Positions 1-11,200 of a stretch of 64,000 nucleotides of DNA are shown here, piece after piece. The stretch lies in NCBI GenBank assembly GCA_947172415.1, contig OX359192.1, positions 2,854,501 through 2,918,500 of the forward strand, given 5' to 3'. The notes beneath the pieces are model-generated. The model was not told the DNA's origin. It ran no database searches and saw only the letters and a list, made by a program, of their open reading frames with translations. Source of the stretch: Chondrosia reniformis (Eukaryota > Porifera > Demospongiae > Chondrillida > Chondrillidae). The position numbers and the translations under genes are program-made. Position 1 is the first letter of the stretch. Each line of letters begins with the position of its first letter.

Positions 1-133
1 TCTCCAAAGAATTTTGTTTGTCATGAGATATTCTTTTTTGAACAAGTTCATTGGTTGAACAAGGTCTGATAATGTGTAAATTAACATTATTAACGATGAC
101 ATGCTATGAAGGAAGTTCCTGTTTCAATTGTAG

Positions 134-755
134 TATCTGTCTCCGACCCCTCGCTATGACATTCAAACTGCACTTGGAAAACCAAATGTTTACCTTCCTG
201 TAAGGGTTATTTCGTTGTGCAATGCTGGAGATTATATACATATGAGATCTGAAAAATGTTAATTATTGCCATGTCACTTTTGACACATTGATCACTCACT
301 GCTGTACACTGTACTTTCCTATATATAGTCTGCCCTTGAAATCAAGAGTGATCAACAACTGAGTAACAATGTCCCTGATATCAGCATTGCATACCATCTT
401 CACCTAGAGTGTGGACGAATGATAAATCTTTATGATTGGATGAAGGTATACCAAAGCATCCAGTGTATTAAAGCTTTCATATTGTGTTTGTTCTATATTT
501 ATAGGCTTTTATTTCAGTAATTGCTCCAGGCGACATGTCTGAAGACAAGCAAATTGATAAAGAATTACAGTATCCTTTACTCACTCACTCACTCATCTTA
601 TTTATGAATCTTCTTGAGTTCACAGTGAAAATCCTTAAAGCTTGTAAAGTGATCGCTTCATGCAGTGTGTCACTGAATTACAGTTTCTTGGATTGATCAA
701 ACCAACAAAACGGAAGAAGGATCATGTGCAAAGATTGACCTGGGGTCTTTGTTAA
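134..755 (+). CDS. ORC3: ORC3, C-terminal part (last four exons; gene starts outside window)
   Basis: Origin recognition complex subunit 3, part of the nuclear complex that marks replication origins. Four exons are visible: 134-199, 329-445, 505-569 and 650-755, with AG/GT borders and matching phases (0, 0, 2); they encode about 117 residues. Seen: [20 protein letters not shown], then [14 protein letters not shown], then [18 protein letters not shown] and RLTWGLC followed by TAA. These match the ORC3 C-terminal winged-helix region, where vertebrate proteins end in a closely similar IKPTK...DHVARLTWGGC tail. The first visible exon ([10 protein letters not shown]) fits the preceding ORC3 segment. 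The earlier part of the gene is off the left edge. Nothing looks broken. Confidence 0.9.
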
Positions 756-1017
756 TTAATTGGTGTACTCCGGTTGAACTGCATTATGTACGTATGCTGC
801 TGTTTACAGTTTGTTTTCATGAATGTGATTAACGGCGTAGCTCAGCGACGGCGAATCAAAGCCTAATTTTGTTAATTTGCTAGTAAATTCAAATATGCGA
901 AGTGTTTAATATCGCCTTGATACCAATCAACTCAATATCCCATTACAGAGCCAGTATACGGAACATTTATCTTTATATACAGTATTATAAACACTTCTAT
1001 TTAATCTACCAAGTGAA

Positions 1018-4000
1018 ATGCACGGGACAGCATTAGCTAACAATCGCGACACCATTACTGGAGTATCTAAGAGCTACAGCTTAACAAGAATTAACCAAGC
1101 ATTTGAGTCAACCTTTCAACGCGACTATGGAGCCATAATGACGACGGTGCGAACCTCTTCGGCCCTCCAGCCACCACCGGCTAAGGTATTACCAAAATAC
1201 TCCTGTTACGACACGCCGAACGAATCCACCGCCAGAGAAACGTATAAAGGGAAGGAACACAACCTGATAAGGGGCAACGACAACAATTCTTGCTTTAACA
1301 CTCATTTCAAGCTAGATACAGATTCAAGCTTTGAAAAAGGCCAGTCCACCCAAAGAGATAGTTACAGAGTGATACCCGGAGATAGATCTAATCTGAAAGC
1401 TGACTTTCAACCAAAATCCCATCTCATGCTCACGACAAGTGACACTGGAAACCTTCTGGGAACAGCCAAAGGCTCCAGTCTACAGTCTGAGTATGTTAAG
1501 ACCTATCACCCTATAAGTCCTATAAAATGCAGCAATTCCAACTCCATAGCAAGAGGAAACACAACTGCTCGGAACACGATTACAGGTATATGTACGTATG
1601 TATGTACATGCATGCAGATACATATAACACCTTTTAAATGTACATTATATTGATCCTCTTATATATGCTATGTTAATTATGAGTATAGTACGTGTATTAT
1701 ACAGGCATTTTAGCATATATATTGTGTGTATTAATGTAATATAAATTCTTAGTTCACTGCTGGTACAATATACCTATGCAGGTGACTTAGACTGTTCTCC
1801 CATGGCAGGGGTATCTGCAGCTACTAATTCGAGCACTACTCAAAAAGATGATTTCCTGGAACCCAAGCTTTTACCAAAACATAATACGAGCACAAATATT
1901 AACAATTTCAGCCAAGCCAACATATTCAAAGGTGCCATATATATAATATGTATACATGTATATAACTTTACATCTCATATTAAGTCAATCGTGATCATTT
2001 TTGGACTAAGATGTGTGTTATATATAAGCCATTACTTCAAAGAGAACTGTAGATTTACATGTTGTCATGTTTATAGGAGACCTAAGGAGCTTTCCAATTC
2101 CTCAAACCAACCATCAATATGCATTTGTGATACATCCTCCACCTTTACTGCCAAGCCCTTCACTAGATTCTCCAAGAAATGTCTACATGTCCAACATAAA
2201 GCAAGGCGATTCTAGAATTAACTCTTTCCATTTCAAGCAACCAGTAGTTGTGCATGGATTGGCTGTAGAGAAGATGAATCCTGCAGGTCATCCTCCTGTC
2301 ATCCCAGCCAATATGAATCAGAGCCACTTTCCTCAAGGAGACCTCAACAAGAAGAGAATGGAGGAGAGAATGAACTTTACAACAACTCTACTAACACACA
2401 GATCTGTTAGTTTAGAAAAATTACTGTTAAAAATCTTTAGTAGCTAATTATAGGATGTACGTAACCTCTAAAGTGTTTAGAGGGAAATCTCCATACAATT
2501 AGAGAGCCCATAAGAGGTGGTAATTGGATATATATATATTTTCTATAAAAAGGAACTAATAAAAATTATGTAAACTGATCATGAGTGTATACACAATACC
2601 TTTCGTAACTCTATACAGCCTCCACCAGGGTATTACCCCAAGCACGTCCAAGGTGCTCATATAAGAGCTGAGTCTCATTTCCAAATTGGATGTGAATCTC
2701 AGAATCAGGACAACAAGAGCACAGCTATGTCAGCCTATCAGCCAGTATCTCAGACTGGAAGGTGTGTTAGACCAGCCCCACAAGGTAGTATACACTTTAA
2801 CCATTACCAACCAAGTAAGTAAGCATTTATATATATGTTATATACATACGTACATATATCAAATATTTAACCATAAATTAATCCACTACAAAATAATTAA
2901 GGATAGACATACGTACATGTATTATACATACACATAGAATATTAACCTGTAGTATTTTTGATTGAGGAAATCATTCTTTGTTATGGGACATACTGCTGCT
3001 TGTATAAGTATACAATATACATTTCTACAAAATAATATGCCACAAGTTTAATCATATGCATATTGATTTCTTTACCCTGTTAAAGCTAGTCTTGCATATG
3101 TACAAACATATATACTGTGTATATGAAATGATAATGATATGGCTTATTTGTTGCATTCATTATAAGATCAGTGGATTTCATATGAGCATCAGCAACATGA
3201 ATCCTTTTGCTGATGAAAACCTTCGTGGTCGAAACGTTCAATAACTTGTATAAAAATTACTGTAGCTGATGCCCCATTACTAATCTTATATGTATAATAC
3301 ATTAGTGACCATTTTTTGCATACGTACGTATGTATATACGTACGTATTTTCTATATACCCTATGAATATTCACAAAAACTCCTGTATGTCTATACTAGCC
3401 CAATATTGAACACGCTTTAAATTAGTATGACATGGAGACAGAACGTTTAGATCCTGATCATGATATTTGCTGTTATATACTGATTATAATTCAATTCTTA
3501 CATCATACAACTCATATCATGTTTACCCATTCATCTCATCATTCTGCCAGTATTGTACTGAGGCAGCTACGTAGCTGCCAAAACGTCTACTAATTTAAAG
3601 TGTGTTCAGTATTAGGCTAGTGTAATCATTAGAATATCATAATAATATGGCTCCAATGTATTACAGGATTGATTGCATCTGCTCAAATCCTGTAGATCAC
3701 TACCAGACAATCAATGCTCTTTCACACCAAGTTTTTCTTGGTAACCCCAAAGTACAAGTTAATCAAAAGGCTTTGAACAATGTAAGTCCCCATCATAAGA
3801 ATAAATAATATGCTAAGTTTATAGTAAACAGACACCACTGCTTTACAGTATGCAAAAATGTTTGCGTGTAATTCTAACTTATACCTTTGGGCCATACGTA
3901 TGTTATTTCTAGCTCAAGCAGAGTCACTGGCATTATCAAGGTGGTCCTGTTGATCACATGACATCAAACAGATATGACTTTCAGCCACCAACACAGAGAG

Positions 4001-4050
4001 AAGAGCTTAATAGACAAACTGTACTGCCATCAGTTCAGCCTTCAATGTAA
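1018..4050 (+). CDS. six-exon gene, probable axonemal SAXO/TEX45-like protein
   Basis: Exons 1018-1585, 1782-1931, 2077-2405, 2619-2818, 3667-3781 and 3913-4050 join in phase into about 499 residues ending QPSM-stop. The exon 4 donor could also be at 2814, but only 2818 keeps the frame into exon 5. The ATG at 1018 is the first in its frame after an upstream stop. The protein is low-complexity and basic, without a globular domain. It repeats the pattern (S/T)HF-x-(L/I)-x(8-10)-ST-x(3-5)-Y, as in FNTHFKLD and SHFQIGCESQ, plus DFQP motifs (ADFQPKSH, YDFQPPTQ). That layout resembles SAXO/TEX45-type microtubule-binding proteins of cilia and sperm tails. The family call is tentative; the exon structure is firmer. 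Intron 4 holds a foldback repeat. Confidence 0.6.
3190..3622. repeat. foldback repeat and related motif in intron 4 of the 1018-4050 gene
   Basis: Inverted arms lie at 3394-3427 and 3588-3622 (ACTAGCCCAATATTGAACAC against its near-complement), so about 228 bp can fold back. Inside the right half, CTGAGG is followed by a perfect GGCAGCT/AGCTGCC hairpin and AAAACG. At 3210-3236 a related stretch reads CTGATGA, short stem, GAAACG. The same CTGATGA...GAAACG arrangement occurs in another foldback at 39111-39267. Confidence 0.55.
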
Positions 4051-4645
4051 ATTAATAGTTAATTAATGAACCCATTATTAAATTCACTGAATTAAATTAT
4101 TTTGATTTCCATATTATCACAATTAATTATATCTATCTGTCCATATATGCAAAGGTATATCTTAAGATGCATATACGTATACCAGCTATAATATTCAACA
4201 AAACCTTGAAAAGGTCAACAAATGCCACTGGACTGGTTCAAAAATTAGTACTTTCAATGATAAATAATAAGAAATTAAGTACATTAGGAATTAAAACATT
4301 TACTATAACATGTTTAATTGGTGTGCTTGTTTCTTTCACTATAAATAATACAATATTAAATAGTAATACCTTTAATATCTTTCATGAGTCACATGCAACG
4401 TATATACATGATGTTCAATTACAAGCAATAAGTCGCACTAGACTATGTACCTGAACATAACACCTGCTTATAAGACTTACTATCCATGCAGGTGCAACAT
4501 TTGATTTTCCCAAGGAACACTAATCCTTTGCCATTTAGGGTCAGCTAGCCCTTCATATGCTATGTATGTATGCATGTTTACACTTGTACTCTCTATACAG
4601 CAAACCATCACATGAACAGCAATAAAGGTAGGGGAAACTTTTTAG
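4051..4645. other. intergenic spacer, nothing recognised
   Basis: AT-rich sequence between the convergent 3' ends of the 1018-4050 gene and RWDD1. An open stretch at 4167-4454 has no recognisable motif, and its composition matches the spacer. No repeat or RNA gene was seen. Confidence 0.6.
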
Positions 4646-5257
4646 TTACAATTGGTCTAAATCATCTAGCAAGGCTGTATCAGATTTAGCTAGAGAAGAG
4701 TCTTTCTCAAACATATTTCTTCCTGTCAATTTTAAAGGTATGGAATCAGTTGCTTGTTTACTGCCTGTTGACATTTCAACTTCAAATTTTATTTTCCATT
4801 CCAAAAATGTTTCTTTTGTTACTGGAGTGCCTTTGAATCTTGCTTCTTCTTTGATACGCTCTTCTTCTTCCTTCTGCTTCTGAGCTTCCAGTTCTTTAGA
4901 TTTGACCTTATCAAGGATTTCTCCTAGCTTCATTTGGATATTCGATATCAGTGTAAAACCCATAACGGTACCAATACATTCTTCAGCTGATTCGTTTATA
5001 AACCTTTGAATTTCTTCCATTTCATTTTCGTCCAATCCGTGCACATTCTCAACCATTAGTAAGGGCATCTCATCGGGGTACTGACTAGAATAAATTAGGT
5101 CTAATTCTAAAGATAATAATTCTTCTTCTAATTCTTCATCTGAAGTGATTACTATGGAAAAACCCTTTTGGTTTTCTTTGATTGTAAGTTCTTCTTCCGA
5201 GTACATGGCCTGTAGTGCCTCCAGCTCTCCTTCTTGCTCTTCTCGGTAGGCGGCCAT
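4646..5257 (-). CDS. RWDD1: RWDD1 (RWD domain-containing protein 1), intronless
   Basis: A 203-residue protein with an N-terminal RWD domain (about residues 5-112). It begins EEQEGELEALQAMYSEEEL and has the YPDEMPLL core. A charged coiled coil follows (KELEAQKQKEEEERIKEEAR), then the family hallmark GTPVTKETFLEWKIKFEVEM. This order, and TGRNMFEKDSSLAKSD near the end, are those of RWDD1/DFRP2, the partner that stabilises the translation-associated GTPase DRG2. The acidic tail is shorter than in vertebrate RWDD1 (about 240 residues). One uninterrupted exon is unusual here, where neighbours have many introns. It is divergent with PEX3, with 27 bp between the two ATGs. Confidence 0.9.
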   Translation of the reverse strand: MAAYREEQEGELEALQAMYSEEELTIKENQKGFSIVITSDEELEEELLSLELDLIYSSQYPDEMPLLMVENVHGLDENEMEEIQRFINESAEECIGTVMGFTLISNIQMKLGEILDKVKSKELEAQKQKEEEERIKEEARFKGTPVTKETFLEWKIKFEVEMSTGSKQATDSIPLKLTGRNMFEKDSSLAKSDTALLDDLDQL

Positions 5258-5284
5258 TTTACAAGCAGAAAGGATTTCTGAAAG
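5258..5284. promoter_or_regulatory. 27-bp divergent start region shared by RWDD1 and PEX3
   Basis: The complement of 5255-5257 is the RWDD1 ATG, and 5285-5287 is the PEX3 ATG. Both proteins are independently identified, so both starts are well supported. The spacer is too small to hold two separate promoters and 5' UTRs. Transcription must therefore start inside, or across, the partner gene, giving overlapping antisense 5' ends. No TATA box is seen. Confidence 0.6.
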
Positions 5285-8200
5285 ATGGCGCCCGGAATAC
5301 TAAAGAGTGTTGCTATAGCTGGTGGAATAGGAGCATCCTTAGCCGTCGGTGAGTGCATAGTATATATATACTGGGTACAGAAATATTGTGATATGAGTAC
5401 GGGCTCTTTTCTTAGGATATTGGTTAACGCCTACCTTTCTCAAAAACAAACTGAAAAAGTTACGACACGCGCCATCTCCGGAGAAAATAGACTTATTAAG
5501 GTTAATGTTTATATACTTTTGTTGTAGCCAGTTTTATCAAAAGTTTGTCTCCTATTTCTCAGGAGACAGCAGTACTTTGATAGCAATCAAGCCGTTTGTG
5601 ATGAAATGGTGTACTCGATGCTTCCATCTGTCAATGATGTTGTAAAGCAACACTTCGATCCCGGTAGCATAACTGACCAACTGCGAGCTAAAAGTGGAAA
5701 GAAAATAGAGTTGTGGAATGAACTTAAAATAACCAGTTAGTACGTATGTGTGTCTGTTGCAGGTAGACATTATCCACCAGGAAGGTTGACAGCTTGCTGG
5801 CTTGTCTTGAATGATTTTCCTTTTTCAGAAGAGAAAACTTCGTTTAATACTTGTATAATGATATATATACGTATATACCGTATTATCTCTAATATAAGCC
5901 CAGATCTCTAATGCAAACCCGTCTCCAATAGAAGCCCACCTTTACGAGTAATCGAAAAAATAGAAGGCCTGTCCCAGGCCCATATGCAGGGTTTTCATAA
6001 GGGGGGTTGCAGTGTGAGAAACATTCCCATGGATGATGTCATAACAAAATGGAGGACAATGCGGTACGTATAATACATTAGTCTCGCGTAGCTCAGACCC
6101 TATCTCGCCTCACTATATGACGTCACACGGTCGGCGAGGTCTGAGCTACGCGAGACTAATAAGGCGCCATAAAGTTAATTATTAGATTCTCATCCTCCTG
6201 TCTTCAAATCCTTGGTGAGGCGGGAGGCTATTTATAATTTATATTTTTTCAAGCATCCGTGGTCACCTCATCTCATGGTCTCATATAATATATATATAAT
6301 AATAGTACGTCGGCGGAGACTCTAATGAGCTCGGGCTTGCTCGATACAAGCGCAGAGTTGACCATCGCGGTCGCATAGTCGCTGGAGATGGCTTCGGAGT
6401 TGTCCAACTGCCCAGAGGAGTATTTGTGGTACAAGTCGATAAGGGTTCCCTGATCAGCAACAACGCATCCATACCAGGGCTTCAGAACGCGACAGCGCGC
6501 ACGAATTTGCACCACAACAAAGACCATACCGGCTACTGCTAACTGAAAGCCATTTATAAGGAGGGGGAGGCACAGGCTGCTAGCCACATGACCAATAAAT
6601 TTAGGCCAAGCGGCCATAAAACATTGGTGCGGGTGAGGATGAGAATCTAATAATTAAGTTTATGGGGCCTAATGCATACGACGGAACTTCAAGAAGTTTC
6701 TATCTATCTATTAGTTCAGTTAAATCTGGGAGAAATATCTCCAGCAGTCCTTGTCATGCATTGCCTTCCATAGCAACCGAGTGTAGGTGCCATCCAGTGC
6801 TCTCTCTAGCCCCTTAGTCAGTGTCCATGCTTCTGCTCCATAGAGCAGAACAGTCTCTACGGTGGATTGAAAAAGACGTATTCCTTCGAGATCTCTACAG
6901 TGGCTTAAAAAAGACGTATTCCTTTGGCACACACCGCCAACACCACCATTACCTGCAATCTGCTTGTTCTGCTTGGAGAAATTCTCTTTCTTGGCTAACC
7001 CACCAAGTCAAAGAACAGGGTGGGAACGTTGAGCGGGATCACCACTTCCTCGCTCCAACCTGCGGAAGAGCACATGTCGAAGTCTTCGTGTCGCCTGCCA
7101 ATGGTCCTTGACCCTGGAGGCTCGTCGTCGAGATCTTGATTTGGTTGCTGCAACTGAACGCTTTCCACGAGGCGCCCCCCGTTTTCTTCTCACCTGCTTG
7201 GTCACCACAGCATCCGTAGCAGCAGAGCGCGGTTCAGCCGTTGTACCACGAGTAGGTTGGGTGAGCTGGGAGGCAGTAGGCATGATGGAAGAGCGCTGGT
7301 GGAAGCTGTCCGCCTACTTCAGAAAATGTGATGGTCGACCATTTTCTTGACCAACTTCAAGAAGTTTAAGTGATGCTTCAAGTTTTGATCCTCAATAAGG
7401 TCTTGGACTGCTACAAAATGGTTAGGTTCTGATTTTTGTTTACTGCAGGTACTGGAGGGGGGTTTTGTACGAACCCAACGAACCCCCCCTCCGTACGGGC
7501 CTGAGTCCCCAATATAATCCCACTAACACACTATTTATACATACGGTACCAGCCAGAAAAGACTGAACGATTTCCGTAAAGGAATGCCTTTCACCCGTAC
7601 ATATAGTTTAGATATCAAAGCGAAGGTATTTGTATTGTAGCGAGACTGAGGCGAGTAGCAAGTGTTAACCGAGTATCGATCGAGCTGTTAATGAAGTAAA
7701 AGCGCCGTCCTATTGACTAATCTTCGAATGTACTAGTATGGCTGAACCTGTTTCAGATTGCAACGATTTAATACGTATGAACCGCATACACTTTTGATAC
7801 GGGTAGGGTATGGACGCCAATATGATTGAAAGGTTGAAAAAATAAAAGCCCTGTCTCTTATACAAACCCAGTCTCCAATAAAAGCCTGGGTTCAGAGGGG
7901 TTTGAAAAAATACAAGCCCCGGGTTTATATTAGAGATAATACGGTATATATCATTTTTTGTCTTTAAAATCTGTTTAAGACCTATTGCCTTTGTGGTGTT
8001 TGAAGTAAGTTCTCTTTCAATTTCCAGGCTTTGGTCAACTAATGTCATTGGTTTATTCGAGTTCTTTGTTGGCTATACTTTTGAGAGTAGAGCTGAATAT
8101 TCTAGCAGGATTTATGTATCAGGATCGAGCTGCTGACTCTAAAGTGGATAATGATGGCCTAAAACAATTCTACACCTCTGAAATTGAGAAGAGATACTTA

Positions 8201-11200
8201 ACTACAGTGCAATTTTTACTCCAAAAAGGTACATATCTGCATTAGTCTTGTGGTTCGTTGCTTAACTAATACCATAAGATTTTACTAATGATTAAGGAAT
8301 CCCAGAATTGTGTAAAATGGTGGAAAATGCTGTCCATTCTATATTTGATGGTGTCGATCTAAAGAACCAACTTTCAGTGGAAAATATTCTCCAGTATATT
8401 CAGGAGGTTCACCAGCATCTTACAAACCAAATGCAAGGCTCTTTGTAAGCATAATAGGTAATCTTTATCTGACATATGTATGAGTAAACCTGACTTTTGT
8501 ACTCATCTTAGACTTGCAAGTGAAAAGTCTTTTGTTTCTTTCCTGTTTGGTGAAAAGACATCTGTAAGTAGGGTAATAATCATATGTTGTTTGTGACAAT
8601 TTAATAACTTCCTTCTACTGCTCCATGCAGGGGGGCTCTTTTGCGGACTTAGATAAATATGATCAATTGATTTGTTCCACTTTGGATGTCCTTGACTGGT
8701 AAGCAAGTGATCAAAGCATCAATTCTATCTCATTTAAATGATTAAGCAAATACATTACCCAGCCTATGTAAAAGTTAACTTGCTACTCTTTATTATTTAC
8801 CGTCATTCTATGACTACTCAAAATTGTATATACAGTCGACTCCTGATATAAAGAACCCCAATGTCCCAGCATAATAGTTCTTTATAAAAGAAGTTCTTTA
8901 TAACCAAATGTACTTTGTCTGCATATAACAATACAAAAAATACTTATCAATGCAGTAGGAAGACTGTAAAATGCCTCCAAAGTTAAAATTACGTAAAGCA
9001 GTCTGTGATATGTGATTGTTGTTGACAAGCTATATATGACGGATCAATAAAGTTCTCTAAAGCATGCAAGTTGTTCAGCTGTTGATCTGCACCATCTGCA
9101 AATAACAAATGGGTCCTCAGGATTTCTAAGGAACCCTTTACTTCAGTCTTTGATGGTCTGATACTGTGGGCAAAGTATCGACAAACCATTTATCAATCAT
9201 TGAAGGCGTTACTGAAGCAGACTCTCCACAAATAGTTTTGAAAACTAAGCTGTGCCTTTGCTTAAACTGGTGCATCCACCCGTCAGAGGCTTCCTTGTCG
9301 TTTATTCCGAATTGCTTAGCAAGTTCGTTTGCCTTAGTCTTCAGCAGGGGACCACCGACAGGAACGTTTGACGATAAAGGTTGCTTAAACCAGATCATAA
9401 CCGCTTCGTCTATATCGCTGTGTTTGGCTGATCACGCGCGTTTTCTGGTGGGAACGATATCATCAAGATCTTCTAGCTTGGCCCTATTCTTGATAATGGT
9501 ATTCAGGGTGGTCTTTGCAATTGAATAATCATCACAAATATCCTTCTTCCTCCCTTTATCCACTTCGTCCAATAATTTCCGTTTAAAATCGATCGTTAAA
9601 GCTATTCTTTTGGCAGCCATTTTTGCACATTTGTAGGTTAACAAGTTCGTTATAACGGAAGTGTGTTCGGTATAAACAGAAGGAATTCAGCGGACAGGAA
9701 GTTGTTTTTTGACAACCATTCGTTATAACCCAAAATTCGTTATTAGCGAGTTTGTTATAAGTGGAGTCGACTGTAGTATAGTGTTAAGATTTCTACTGAA
9801 TGTTTGTATGTCGGACTTCCTTATAAGGTCACTTAAAGACTTAATCAACTAATTCTGTTATACAATGTACCCTCTTAAGTGTTGCCCAACTTATAGCCTA
9901 TTGCCCAGCTTATAGCCTGTTGCCCAGCTTATAGCCTGTTGCCCAGCTTATAGCCAGTTGCCCAGCTTATAGCCTGTTGCCCAGCTTATAGCCTGTTGCC
10001 CAGCTTATAGCCTGTTGCCCAGCTTAGCCTGTTGCCCAGCTTAGCCTGTTGCCCAACTTAGCTTGTTGCCCCAACTTAGCTTGTTGCCCCAACTTAGCCT
10101 GTTGCCCCAACTTATAGTCTGTTGCCCAGCTTAGCCTGTTGCCCCAACTTATAGCCTGTTGCCCCAACTTATAGCCTGTTGCCCAACTTAGCTTGTTGCC
10201 CCAACTTAGCTTGTTGCCCCAACTTAGCTTGTTGCCCCAACTTATAGCCTGTTGCCCAACTTAGCTTGTTGCCCAGCTTAGCCTGTTGCCCCAACTTAGC
10301 CTGTTGCCCAGCTTAGCCTGTTGCCCCAACTTATAGCCTGTTGTCCCAACTTATAGCCTGTTGCCCCAACTTATAGCCTGTTGCCCCAACTTATAGCCAG
10401 TTGCCCCAACTTATAGCCAGTTGCCCAACCTAGCTGTTGCCCAAATTATCTTATTGCCCAACCTAATTTTTTATTACAAAGTTGACCGCCCCTAGATTTT
10501 TGAGAAGTTAATATAAACTGCTTTGACACCCTCATACCATTGCCCACCCCACCTGGTCCCAAATTCTGCATGTAGCCCTGAGAGTGGTCCGATCCTAGCT
10601 GGTCTCTGAGGGGGCACCTGGTGTGAGTGGAGGCTTGACTAGGATAACCCTCTTTCCAAGGTTTTGCACTCTCTCAAGACTTTGGTTGAGGTAGGAGTTG
10701 CAGGGTGCCATACTAAAGAGCAGTAGTCAGCTTATATGGGAGGACCAGAGCATTGTATACCACCTGTTTGGTGGACAGAAGTAGATAGGACCTGACTCCT
10801 CGTATGCTAGCAATAGTGGCTAGCATCCTTCTGCAGACAATGTGTGGAGCCAAGATCACTGTAAATGGTCTCCTGAGATATTTGATGGATTCCTGCTTAG
10901 GGATGGTCATGCTATTGATTTGGACATTGATCATATCTGCTTATGACCTGGCTGATCTCCTACTAATGGTCGTCTAGTGGGTCTTGCTGATGTTCATTGT
11001 ACGTTTGTTGGATTGAATCTAGGTGGCAAACAGCTGAAGATCTTTTTTGATGGCATGCAATACATTCTTATGATTCCTGTTTGCATATTAGATGGTGGTG
11101 TTAATCAGCATACAAGTTAATAGTACAGCTGGTATAACTACTGTAGGTACGTAGATCATTCAGGATGATAAATATCACAGTGATCACCAGCTTAAACTTC

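Noticed and set aside
2814..2814. Exon 4 donor at 2814 in the SAXO-like gene
   Set aside because: It would put exon 5 into a frame with an early stop; the donor four bases later keeps the reading open.
4167..4454. 95-residue frame between two genes
   Set aside because: No motif, AT-rich composition like the spacer, no splice partner.
7008..7350. GC-rich open frames in PEX3 intron 3
   Set aside because: Overlapping frames on both strands without domains; interpreted as part of the degraded transposon cluster.
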